Shown here: positions 1-5,740 of the stretch, in pieces
Layout: every line of letters begins with the position of its first letter
Position numbering within the stretch: position 1 is the first letter of the stretch
Source: Dichotomicrobium sp046543175
GTDB lineage: Bacteria > Pseudomonadota > Alphaproteobacteria > Rhizobiales > Rhodomicrobiaceae
DNA: 5,855 nt
Direction: 5' to 3'
Assembly: GCA_046543175.1 (NCBI GenBank)
Contig: JBKGZY010000173.1
Coordinates: 1 to 5,855 of the forward strand
Position numbers and translations under genes: made by a program
The notes under the pieces: model-generated
The model's database searches: none
The model's input: only the letters and a program-made list of their open reading frames with translations
Told to the model about the DNA's origin: nothing

Positions 1-54
1 GTAGCGCGACTGTTGGAGGCACAGGCCGGCGGGCCGACGGCCCCGCGCGGCTGA
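1..54 (+). CDS. ribE: Riboflavin synthase alpha subunit, C-terminal end (partial)
   Basis: Frame 1 is open from the window edge to TGA at 52-54 and encodes VARLLEAQAGGPTAPRG. The VARLLE stretch resembles the final helix of alphaproteobacterial riboflavin synthases, which commonly end in a '...ARYVARLLE' motif followed by a variable tail. Riboflavin synthase joins two molecules of 6,7-dimethyl-8-ribityllumazine to give riboflavin. The next gene downstream is ribH, the usual partner, and ribE-ribH-nusB is a common order in this class. Only 17 residues are visible, so the call rests on one short motif plus context. The gene's start and catalytic domains lie outside the window. Confidence 0.62.
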   Translation, partial: VARLLEAQAGGPTAPRG

Positions 55-129
55 CTTTCAGTCCTCCGGCAAACATATGCAAATCGGTCCTCACCGCTGC
101 ACAGGCGCACGACCGGAAAGACCATACCC

Positions 130-621
130 ATGAGCGCACAACCGCCCGGAGACGGGCCGCAGGCTCCCGCGATCCTGATCGTGGAAGCGCGGTTTTATGA
201 CGACATCGCCGATGCGCTTTACGCCGGGGCGAGCGCGGAGATCGCGCGCCGGGGCGGCACATGCGAGCGGATTTCAGTGCCCGGCGTGCTGGAGGTGCCG
301 CAGGCGCTCGCACTGGCGCACCGGGCGGGGCTAGTTCCGATGCGCGCCCATGCGGGCGGCTATGACGGCTGCGTGGCGCTCGGCTGCGTGATCCGCGGCG
401 AGACTTCGCATTACGAGGTGGTGGCGGGCGAAAGCGCGCGGGCGCTCATGAACCTGTCGGTCCAGCACGCGATCCCGCTCGGCAATGGTATCCTGACGGT
501 GGAGAACCACGCGCAGGCCGTCGAGCGCGCCGGGACGGATCGGCGCAACAAGGGCGCAGGAGCCGCGGCGGCCTGTCTCGATCTTGTCGCGCTGGCCCGG
601 CGCCTGCATGTCACGCAATAG
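130..621 (+). CDS. ribH: 6,7-dimethyl-8-ribityllumazine synthase
   Basis: RibH condenses 5-amino-6-ribitylamino-uracil with 3,4-dihydroxy-2-butanone 4-phosphate to give lumazine, the penultimate step of riboflavin synthesis, in the cytoplasm. The 163 residues cover the whole family fold. An N-terminal strand reads ILIVEARFYDDI (about 15-26). The substrate loop GVLEVP is at 52-57. The signature GCVIRGETSHYE is at 85-96, with the expected catalytic His at 94. GNGILTVEN at 118-126 is typical of alphaproteobacterial type I enzymes, and the closing helix carries ERAG and RRNKG (132-142). The ATG at 130 is preceded by GGAAAG at 115-120, a reasonable ribosome binding site. The segment before the signature (about 66-78) is a few residues longer than in many homologues, which makes the protein slightly long but not odd. 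nusB starts 24 bases downstream, so the two are probably cotranscribed. Confidence 0.95.
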   Translation: MSAQPPGDGPQAPAILIVEARFYDDIADALYAGASAEIARRGGTCERISVPGVLEVPQALALAHRAGLVPMRAHAGGYDGCVALGCVIRGETSHYEVVAGESARALMNLSVQHAIPLGNGILTVENHAQAVERAGTDRRNKGAGAAAACLDLVALARRLHVTQ

Positions 622-645
622 GCGTTTCTGAGCGGATCAACGATC

Positions 646-1158
646 ATGTCCGATACCGGCAAGCCGCCGCTAAGACGTTCGATGCCGCGCAGCGCAGCGC
701 GCCTGGCCGCCGTGCAGGCGCTTTACCAGATGGACGCGACGCAGATCCCGCTCGACGCCGTCATTGAGGAGTTCGGCCGGTTCCGCTTCGGCCAGCGCGG
801 CGGCCTCGGCGACAACGCCGAAGGCGAAGTCCCCGCCGCGCCCGATGAAACCTTCTTCGCCGACCTGCTGCGCGGCGTCGTGCGCGGACAGGACCGCATC
901 GACGGGCTGATCGCCGGACATCTGCCGGAAGGCTGGCGGCTCAGCCGGCTGGACAGCACTCTGCGCGCGATCCTGCGCGCGGGGACTTACGAACTGGTTG
1001 CACGCAAGGACGTTCCGTTTAAGGTGGCGATCAACGAATATGTCGAGGTCACGCACGCCTTCTTCGAGGGCGAGGAGACCGGTCTGGTGAACGGCATACT
1101 GGACCGGCTCGCGCACGAACTGGGCCGCGACCGGGCGCAAAAGCAAAATGCCGGGTAG
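646..1158 (+). CDS. nusB: Transcription antitermination factor NusB
   Basis: NusB binds boxA RNA together with ribosomal protein S10 (NusE) and takes part in antitermination, above all on rRNA operons. The 170-residue product is all-helical in character and carries both family signatures. RSAARLAAVQALYQMD (15-30) is the N-terminal RNA-binding helix. VPFKVAINEYVEVTH (123-137), followed by FFEGEETGLVNGILD (139-153), is the C-terminal core. A Gly/Asp/Glu/Ala-rich stretch at about 50-68 is a loop that varies in length within the family. Alphaproteobacterial NusB proteins are usually somewhat longer than the E. coli one, as here. The ATG at 646 has only a weak AGCGGA (631-636) upstream, but the reading starts just before the conserved region. 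It lies 24 bases after ribH. thiL, often the next gene, is absent. Confidence 0.95.
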   Translation: MSDTGKPPLRRSMPRSAARLAAVQALYQMDATQIPLDAVIEEFGRFRFGQRGGLGDNAEGEVPAAPDETFFADLLRGVVRGQDRIDGLIAGHLPEGWRLSRLDSTLRAILRAGTYELVARKDVPFKVAINEYVEVTHAFFEGEETGLVNGILDRLAHELGRDRAQKQNAG

Positions 1159-1195
1159 TTGCATGGCTCAAACGGATGGTTCCGGCCCCTGCTTT

Positions 1196-1279
1196 CGTCA
1201 TTGCGGGGCTTGACCGGCAATCCAGCAACGGGCTTCAAACCCAGGTCAATAGTTGCCCGTGTCGAGCACAGGCATGACG
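1196..1279 (+). repeat. REP-like palindromic intergenic repeat
   Basis: The 84-base element starts with CGTCAT (1196-1201) and ends with its exact complement ATGACG (1274-1279). Two hairpins lie inside it. The left one pairs ATTGC (1200-1204) with GCAAT (1217-1221). The right one pairs TGCC (1254-1257) with GGCA (1271-1274) and GTG (1259-1261) with CAC (1267-1269) around the loop TCGAG. The wording, such as GGGGCTTGACCGGCAATCCAG (one base over is omitted here), recalls the 'GTCAT...GGGCTTGACCCGG' palindromic repeats scattered between genes in many alphaproteobacterial genomes. This copy looks degenerate. It sits between nusB and the GTG-start membrane gene and has no coding signal. It could also attenuate readthrough from nusB, but no T tract follows the hairpins. 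Confidence 0.6.
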
Positions 1280-1332
1280 TGGTTCAAACAGATTCAGACG
1301 ACGAGCTAACGGCGCGGCTTATGGCGATTACG

Positions 1333-1342
1333 AAAGGCGGAG
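1333..1342 (+). promoter_or_regulatory. Ribosome binding site supporting a GTG start
   Basis: AAAGGCGGAG ends six bases before the GTG at 1349. It is the best Shine-Dalgarno-like stretch in the gap and decides the start of the DUF2628-like gene. Translation from here gives MAVYTVHAP, matching the short polar start expected before the first hydrophobic segment. Confidence 0.55.
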
Positions 1343-1348
1343 ACATCC

Positions 1349-1804
1349 GTGGCGGTCTACACGGTACATGCACCCGATGAGCGCGAACTGAGAGAAGGCG
1401 GCGATCTGGGCGCTTACACGGATCGGTTCGTGTTCGTGCCGGAGCGGTTTTCGCTGCTGGCGATGCTGTTCTCGCTGCTCTGGCTGCTGGTACATCGGCT
1501 GTGGCTGGCGACCCTCGGTTTCGTGGTGCTCGTGATGGCGCTGAACGGTGTCGGAACGGCGCTGGGCTTCAGCCAGCAGACGCTCAGCCTGTTCAGCCTT
1601 GCGCTCTCGGTGCTTGTCGGATTCGAGGCGCATAACCTGCGCCGGCTGGCGCTGGAGCGCTCGGGGTACAGGCTGGCAGGCGTGGTATCCGCGTCGAGCC
1701 GGCAGGAGGCCGAACACAAGTTCTTCACTAACTGGCTGAACGAGCATGGCCGCCCGAAGGCATTCCAATCGCCGGACAGCGCGGAGGCCACCGCCGCGCC
1801 ATGA
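1349..1804 (+). CDS. DUF2628-like small integral membrane protein
   Basis: This is a 151-residue protein of unknown function that resembles the DUF2628 family often found next to hisH in Hyphomicrobiales. A polar N-terminus (1-30) contains DRFVFVPERFSLLA (25-38), which leads into hydrophobic segments at about 34-49, 51-68 and 78-93. These are separated by HRLW (49-52) and GFSQQT (73-78). A soluble C-terminal part (94-151) is rich in Arg, Glu and Ala and has no recognisable catalytic motif. Two or three membrane passes are plausible. The start is GTG, chosen from the upstream ribosome binding site. The stop overlaps the hisH start as ATGA (1801-1804), so translation of the two is probably coupled. 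The conserved position suggests co-regulation with histidine genes, but a role in that pathway is not shown. Confidence 0.8.
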   Translation: MAVYTVHAPDERELREGGDLGAYTDRFVFVPERFSLLAMLFSLLWLLVHRLWLATLGFVVLVMALNGVGTALGFSQQTLSLFSLALSVLVGFEAHNLRRLALERSGYRLAGVVSASSRQEAEHKFFTNWLNEHGRPKAFQSPDSAEATAAP

Positions 1805-2448
1805 CGGTCATCATCGATTACGGCTCCGGGAACCTGCATTCCGCCGCCAAGGCCTTCGAGCGGGCGTCGCGCGAAAGCGGCGCGACCGCGCCCGTGACCA
1901 TCACCAGCGATCCGGATGCGGTCCGCCAAGCCGAGCGCATCGTGCTGCCGGGCGTCGGTGCCTTCGCGGATTGCCGGGCAGGGCTGGATGGCATTCCCGG
2001 CATGATTGAGGCTCTGGAGGAGGCCGCGCGCCGGCGCGCTCGCCCATTCCTCGGAATTTGCGTGGGGATGCAGCTCATGGCCGAGCGCGGGCTGGAACAT
2101 GGAGAGTGGCCGGGGCTGGGCTGGATCGCGGGTCCGACTCAGCGCGTCGCGCCGGACGATCCGTCGCTGAAAATCCCGCATATGGGCTGGAATACGCTGG
2201 AGATCCTGCGCGCGCACCCGCTGTTCGAGGGCATTCCAACCGGACCGGAGGGCTGGCACGCCTACTTCGTGCATTCTTACGCCATGACGCCGGACCACCC
2301 GGAAGTGGTGATCGCAACCACCGATTATGGCGGACCGCTGGTGGCAGCCGTGGCGGAGGGCAATATCGCGGGGACGCAGTTCCACCCGGAGAAAAGCCAG
2401 AAGCTCGGGCTGAGGCTGATCGCCAACTTCCTGCACTGGTCGCCGTGA
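1801..2448 (+). CDS. hisH: Imidazole glycerol phosphate synthase, glutamine amidotransferase subunit HisH
   Basis: HisH hydrolyses glutamine and channels ammonia to HisF, where it is used to make imidazole glycerol phosphate and AICAR. The 215 residues form a complete class I glutamine amidotransferase domain. IIDYGSGNLHS is at 4-14. The oxyanion region PGVGAF is at 50-55. The nucleophile elbow GICVGMQ has Cys87. HMGWN (127-131) and YFVHSY (155-160) are HisH-specific blocks. QFHPEKSQ supplies His195 and Glu197 of the catalytic triad. The ATG overlaps the stop of the preceding membrane protein, and GGAGG at 1783-1787 is a somewhat distant ribosome binding site. Its partner hisF is encoded further down the same strand, after hisA. 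All catalytic residues are present. The length is normal. Confidence 0.96.
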   Translation: MTVIIDYGSGNLHSAAKAFERASRESGATAPVTITSDPDAVRQAERIVLPGVGAFADCRAGLDGIPGMIEALEEAARRRARPFLGICVGMQLMAERGLEHGEWPGLGWIAGPTQRVAPDDPSLKIPHMGWNTLEILRAHPLFEGIPTGPEGWHAYFVHSYAMTPDHPEVVIATTDYGGPLVAAVAEGNIAGTQFHPEKSQKLGLRLIANFLHWSP

Positions 2449-2456
2449 GCCACGAT

Positions 2457-2478
2457 AGCCGTAAATCGGCTTTATTTT
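2457..2478 (+). terminator. Possible Rho-independent terminator after hisH
   Basis: AGCCG (2457-2461) and CGGCT (2467-2471) form a perfect five-base-pair stem with loop TAAAT. TTATTTT follows at 2472-2478. The hairpin starts eight bases after the hisH stop. The stem is short, so termination may be partial. It stands out because hisH and hisA are usually much closer together, and this gap is 193 bases. The rest of the gap (2479-2641) shows no clear gene or promoter to me. Confidence 0.45.
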
Positions 2479-2641
2479 CCTGTTCGGCTGGGTTAGGAAC
2501 GATTCGCTGTTACCTGCTGTCCGATGATCGGCCGATGCGGCTTACCCGGTTCGTAAGCCAGAAGGCATCCGTGGCCGCCAAGATTCTCAGAGATGTCGCT
2601 GCGTGACCGCCATCTGGTTGAACCATGACCACCGGGGCGCC

Positions 2642-3397
2642 ATGATCCTATTTCCCGCCATAGACCTGAAGGACGGCCAGTGCGTACGCCTGCGCCGCGG
2701 CGAGATGGATCAGGCCACGGTCTATGGCGATGACCCGGCGGCGCAGGCCCGCGCGTTCCAGGATGACGGGTTTGAATACCTGCACATCGTCGATCTCAAC
2801 GGCGCGTTTTCCGGCAAGCCGGTCAATGCGGGCGCGGTCGAAAACATCCTCAGCAGCGTGAACATCCCGGTGCAGCTCGGCGGCGGCATCCGCGATCTGG
2901 CGGGGATCGAAACCTGGCTGGACCGCGGCGTTGCGCGCGTGATCCTGGGCACGGCCGCCGTGCGCGATCCCGACCTCGTGACCGAGGCGTGTCGCCGTTT
3001 TCCGGGCCGGATCGCGGTGGGTATCGACGCGCGCGACGGCAAGGTCGCCATCGCGGGCTGGGCCGAAACAAGCGAACTGAGCGCGGCCGATCTGGCGCGC
3101 CGCTTCGAGGATGCGGGCGTGAGCGCCATCATCCATACGGATATCGACCGCGACGGCATGCTGGAAGGGTTGAACCTCGCGGCGACACGCCAACTGGCCG
3201 AGGTCGTCGACATTCCAGTCATCGCCTCGGGCGGGCTGGCCGGCATGGACGACATCGAGCAACTGCTCAGCCCGGAAAACGCGAAGCTGGCCGGCGCGAT
3301 CGCGGGCCGCGCGCTCTACGACGGGCGCCTCGATCCCCGCGCCGCGCTGCGACGGATGGTCGCCGCGCAGGAACAGCGGAGGGCTGGCCATGCTTAA
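2642..3397 (+). CDS. hisA: Phosphoribosylformimino-AICAR phosphate isomerase HisA
   Basis: HisA is a (beta/alpha)8-barrel enzyme that isomerises ProFAR to PRFAR, the fourth step of histidine synthesis. From the ATG at 2642 the product has 251 residues and begins MILFPAIDLKDGQCVRL, the standard start of the family. The general acid/base pair is Asp8 (AIDLKDG) and Asp129 (VGIDARDG). Thr166 in IIHTDIDRDGM matches the third active-site residue. The two phosphate-binding loops are GGGIRD (80-85) and ASGG (195-198). The two halves repeat each other, as in all HisA/HisF barrels. An in-frame GTG at 2603 would add 13 residues but lacks a ribosome binding site and goes beyond the conserved start, so I prefer 2642. 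The upstream GGGG (2634-2637) is a weak site. The 3' end overlaps hisF by eight bases. Confidence 0.95.
   Translation: MILFPAIDLKDGQCVRLRRGEMDQATVYGDDPAAQARAFQDDGFEYLHIVDLNGAFSGKPVNAGAVENILSSVNIPVQLGGGIRDLAGIETWLDRGVARVILGTAAVRDPDLVTEACRRFPGRIAVGIDARDGKVAIAGWAETSELSAADLARRFEDAGVSAIIHTDIDRDGMLEGLNLAATRQLAEVVDIPVIASGGLAGMDDIEQLLSPENAKLAGAIAGRALYDGRLDPRAALRRMVAAQEQRRAGHA
3378..3383 (+). promoter_or_regulatory. Ribosome binding site of hisF inside hisA
   Basis: GGAGGG lies six bases before the hisF ATG at 3390 and within the last codons of hisA. It is one of the clearest Shine-Dalgarno sequences in the window. With the eight-base overlap it indicates coupled translation of HisA and HisF. Confidence 0.7.
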
Positions 3398-4166
3398 GGT
3401 GCGCATCATCCCCTGCCTCGACGTGAAGGACGGACGCGTGGTCAAGGGCGTGAACTTCGTCGATCTGCGCGACGCCGGCGATCCGGTCGAGGCCGCCACG
3501 GCCTACGATGCCGCCGGCGCGGACGAGTTGTGTTTCCTCGACATCACCGCCAGCCACGAACAGCGCGGCACCATCCTCGATGTCGTCCGGCGCACGGCCG
3601 AACGCTGCTTCATGCCGCTGACCGTGGGCGGCGGCGTGCGCACGCTCGATGACATCCGCAAGCTGCTGGAAGCCGGCGCCGACAAGGTCTCGATCAACAC
3701 GGCCGCCGTGAAGAACCGGAATTTCATCCACGAAGCCGCCGACAAGTTCGGGCGGCAGTGCATCGTCGTGGCCGTTGACGCCAAGAAGGTCTCCGCGCCG
3801 GGCGAGCCGGACCGCTGGGAAATCTTCACGCATGGCGGGCGCGAACCGACCGGCACCGACGCGGTGGAATACGCGCGCGCGGCCGTCGAACTCGGCGCGG
3901 GTGAAATCCTGCTGACCTCGATGGACCGCGACGGCACCCGCTCGGGTTTCGATCTCGCGCTCACGCGCGCGATTTCCGATGCGGTGGAGGTGCCCGTGAT
4001 CGCCTCGGGCGGGGTCGGCACGCTCGATCATCTCGTCGAAGGTGTTCGCGACGGCGGCGCGAGCGCGGTGCTCGCCGCGTCGATCTTCCATTTCGGCGAT
4101 CACACGATCCGCGAAGCGAAACAGCACATGGCCGATGCGGGACTCGCGGTGCGGCTCGACGACTAG
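3390..4166 (+). CDS. hisF: Imidazole glycerol phosphate synthase, cyclase subunit HisF
   Basis: HisF is the cyclase half of imidazole glycerol phosphate synthase. It uses ammonia delivered by HisH to convert PRFAR to imidazole glycerol phosphate and AICAR, the branch to purine synthesis. The 258-residue barrel starts MLKVRIIPCLDVKDGRVVKG and has the catalytic Asp11 (CLDVKDG) and Asp130 (VAVDAKK), at exactly the classical family positions. Phosphate loops are GGGVRT (80-85) and ASGGVG (205-210). LLTSMDRDGTRSGFD (174-188) is the late HisF signature, and the core of the protein is uninterrupted. The ATG at 3390 lies inside hisA with a strong GGAGGG upstream. hisE follows after 44 bases. Nothing is missing or unusual. 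Confidence 0.97.
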   Translation: MLKVRIIPCLDVKDGRVVKGVNFVDLRDAGDPVEAATAYDAAGADELCFLDITASHEQRGTILDVVRRTAERCFMPLTVGGGVRTLDDIRKLLEAGADKVSINTAAVKNRNFIHEAADKFGRQCIVVAVDAKKVSAPGEPDRWEIFTHGGREPTGTDAVEYARAAVELGAGEILLTSMDRDGTRSGFDLALTRAISDAVEVPVIASGGVGTLDHLVEGVRDGGASAVLAASIFHFGDHTIREAKQHMADAGLAVRLDD

Positions 4167-4194
4167 GCCGCGTTCGGGCGCATCGGCACGATCC

Positions 4195-4204
4195 AGGAAG
4201 GGGG
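4195..4204 (+). promoter_or_regulatory. Ribosome binding site of hisE
   Basis: AGGAAGGGGG ends six bases before the ATG at 4211. It is a purine-rich Shine-Dalgarno-like stretch that supports this start for hisE in the 44-base gap after hisF. Confidence 0.6.
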
Positions 4205-4210
4205 TTTGAC

Positions 4211-4525
4211 ATGGCGGAGGACACACTGGCGCAACTGGCGGCGATCATAAGACAGCGCCGCGAAGCCTCGGCGGACAGTTCGTATACGCGCACGCTGCTC
4301 GACGCCGGGCCTGCCTACTGCGCGCGCAAGATGGGCGAGGAAGCCGTCGAAACGGTGATCGCCGCCTTGCACGACAGCGACGATGCGCTCAAGCTGGAAG
4401 CCGCCGATCTCCTCTATCATCTGCTTGTGCTGCTGGAGGTGCGCGAAATCCCCTATGACGACGTTATGAGCGTGCTCGCCGATCGTATGGCCACACCACC
4501 GCCGGGGAGCGGCGCGTCGAACTGA
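4211..4525 (+). CDS. hisE: Phosphoribosyl-ATP pyrophosphohydrolase HisE
   Basis: HisE removes pyrophosphate from phosphoribosyl-ATP to give phosphoribosyl-AMP, the second step of histidine synthesis. It belongs to the all-alpha MazG-like NTP pyrophosphohydrolase superfamily. The 104-residue product carries SYTRTLL (24-30) and KMGEEAVET (40-48) with the metal-binding acidic residues Glu43, Glu44 and Glu47. KLEAADLLYHLLVLL (61-75) follows with Glu63 and Asp66. It is a stand-alone HisE. The HisI cyclohydrolase domain fused to it in enterobacteria is absent, as is usual in Alphaproteobacteria. The last dozen residues (Pro/Gly/Ser-rich) are a variable tail. coaA begins 31 bases downstream. Confidence 0.94.
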   Translation: MAEDTLAQLAAIIRQRREASADSSYTRTLLDAGPAYCARKMGEEAVETVIAALHDSDDALKLEAADLLYHLLVLLEVREIPYDDVMSVLADRMATPPPGSGASN

Positions 4526-4556
4526 GGCCCGCCCGGATGCGCAACACCGCTACCTC

Positions 4557-5510
4557 ATGACGACGCAGCACGCCTCGCCGATCTCGCCCTACCTCACATT
4601 CGACAAGAAGGAATGGGCCGAGCTTCGCGCGGAAACGCCGATGACCCTGGACGCCGAGGACCTGGAGCGGCTGTCCGGCGTGATCGAGCGCGTTTCCGAG
4701 CAGGAGGTTATCGAGATCTATCTGCCGCTGTCGCGGCTCCTGAACTTCTATGTCGGCGCGTCGCAGGCGCTGCACGCGGCGACCTCGCGCTTCCTCGGCC
4801 AGAGCGAAAACAAGACGCCGTTCATTATCGGCATCGCGGGCAGTGTCGCCGCGGGCAAAAGCACCACCGCGCGCGTGTTGCAGGCGCTTCTGTCGCGCTG
4901 GACCAACTCCCCGCGCGTCGACCTCGTTTCCACCGATGGGTTCCTGCTGCCGAACGCGGTGCTCGAGGAGCGCGGGCTGATGAACCGCAAGGGCTTCCCC
5001 GAGAGCTTCGACACCCGCGCGCTGCTGCATTTCCTGGCAGAGGTCAAGGCCGGCCGGCCGCAAGTGCAGGCGCCGGTGTATTCGCATTTTCACTACGACG
5101 TCCTGCCCGACCGGACCGTGTGCGTGGACCGGCCCGACATCCTCATTGTCGAGGGGCTGAACCTGTTGCAACCGGCCAAGCTGCCGACCAACGGCGAGGC
5201 GATCCCGTTCGTCTCCGACTTCTTCGACTTTTCCGTTTATATCGACGCGGACCCGGAGGTGATCGGCGAGTGGTATGTCGAGCGGTTCATGCAGTTGCGC
5301 AAGACCGCCTTCAGTGACCCGGCGGCGTATTTCTACCGCTACTCGAAGCTGTCGGACGCCGAGGCGCGCGAGACCGCCCGGCATATCTGGGAGACGATTA
5401 ACCTGGCGAATCTGAAGGCCAATATCCTGCCGACGCGCCAGCGCGCCCGGCTGATCCTGCACAAGATCGCCGATCACACGGTTCAGACCGTGCATCTGCG
5501 CAAGATCTGA
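4557..5510 (+). CDS. coaA: Type I pantothenate kinase
   Basis: CoaA phosphorylates pantothenate with ATP, the first and usually rate-controlling step of coenzyme A synthesis. The 317 residues align almost without gaps to the E. coli enzyme as I recall it. The Walker A loop GSVAAGKST is at 95-103 (Lys101), STDGFL is at 125-130 (Asp127), and YSHFHYD is at 175-181 (His177). The block ILIVEGLNLLQ lies at 196-206, Tyr240 and Arg243 are in EWYVERF (238-244), and INLANLKANILPTRQRA is at 281-297 (Asn282). Of the positions tied to CoA feedback inhibition in E. coli, Arg106 and His177 are kept but Phe247 is Leu here. No clear ribosome binding site precedes the ATG at 4557. No other in-frame start follows the hisE stop, and the conserved N-terminus supports this one. 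It probably shares a transcript with hisE. Confidence 0.96.
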   Translation: MTTQHASPISPYLTFDKKEWAELRAETPMTLDAEDLERLSGVIERVSEQEVIEIYLPLSRLLNFYVGASQALHAATSRFLGQSENKTPFIIGIAGSVAAGKSTTARVLQALLSRWTNSPRVDLVSTDGFLLPNAVLEERGLMNRKGFPESFDTRALLHFLAEVKAGRPQVQAPVYSHFHYDVLPDRTVCVDRPDILIVEGLNLLQPAKLPTNGEAIPFVSDFFDFSVYIDADPEVIGEWYVERFMQLRKTAFSDPAAYFYRYSKLSDAEARETARHIWETINLANLKANILPTRQRARLILHKIADHTVQTVHLRKI

Positions 5511-5537
5511 CCGCCGACGCCACATTTCCCGAACCGT

Positions 5538-5588
5538 GATCCCGCGCGCTTTGCAGCATCGAAAATGATGCAATGCAGACGCGGGATC
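5538..5588. repeat. Long two-part hairpin downstream of coaA
   Basis: GATCCCGCG (5538-5546) pairs perfectly with CGCGGGATC (5580-5588). Inside, TGCA (5552-5555) pairs with TGCA (5574-5577), and GCATC (5556-5560) pairs with GATGC (5567-5571) around loop GAAAAT. The structure starts 28 bases after the coaA stop. No T tract follows on either strand, so it is not a standard intrinsic terminator. It could protect the 3' end of the coaA message. Confidence 0.6.
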
Positions 5589-5671
5589 GGGCGCCGCTTG
5601 CTCCTTCTGCCGAGATGCAGCCTGCTTGGTTGAGACCGATAGCGATCCCGTCTCAGCGGCGCATCATTGCA

Positions 5672-5691
5672 CCCCGGCTCGGGGGCCGGGG
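5672..5691. repeat. GC-rich hairpin in the convergent gap
   Basis: CCCCGGC (5672-5678) and GCCGGGG (5685-5691) form a seven-base-pair stem around loop TCGGGG. It lies about 70 bases beyond the kinase stop on the minus strand and about 160 bases beyond the coaA stop. There is no adjacent T run on either strand. Confidence 0.5.
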
Positions 5692-5740
5692 CAAATGCCG
5701 CGCCGTGCACGGGATGACGGCGGGTGCGAAGCCGACGACG

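Larger units (their letters stand above)
5534..5720. repeat. Composite palindromic intergenic region bounded by an imperfect inverted repeat
   Basis: The left arm (5534-5549, CCGTGATCCCGCGCGC) matches the complement of the right arm (5705-5720, GTGCACGGGATGACGG) at 13 of 16 positions. Between them are several smaller hairpins. The right arm's end GGGATGACGG resembles the ends of alphaproteobacterial REP-like repeats and the element at 1196-1279. The region lies between the converging coaA and PfkB-family kinase genes and shows no coding signal. It may be a degenerate repeat cluster or a set of transcription stops. Confidence 0.45.

Noticed and set aside
55..129. FMN riboswitch or promoter before ribH
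   Set aside because: The gap is 75 bases, far too short for an FMN riboswitch, and no convincing -35/-10 pair is visible. Only a tiny GACT/AGTC inverted repeat (53-63) is present.
1159..1380. A 73-residue open frame directly after the nusB stop
   Set aside because: It runs through the palindromic repeat and into the DUF2628-like gene in another frame, has no ribosome binding site and encodes no recognisable motif.
2496..2520. GGAAC at 2496-2500 as the -35 element of a general stress (EcfG-type) promoter before hisA
   Set aside because: The expected CGTT is not found 16-17 bases downstream (the bases there read CTGT/TGTC), so the match is only half a promoter.
2603..2641. In-frame GTG extension of hisA adding 13 residues with two His codons, as a possible longer start or a histidine leader peptide
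   Set aside because: There is no ribosome binding site before 2603, the family starts at MILFPAIDL, and two His codons are far short of the His run expected of a his attenuator.
3267..4226. A 319-residue open frame on the minus strand opposite hisF
   Set aside because: It is a shadow of hisF with Arg/His/Ala-rich low-information composition. HisF is complete on the plus strand.
4464..5573. A 369-residue open frame on the minus strand opposite coaA
   Set aside because: It is an antisense shadow of coaA, caused by high GC at third positions. The plus strand carries the complete CoaA motifs.
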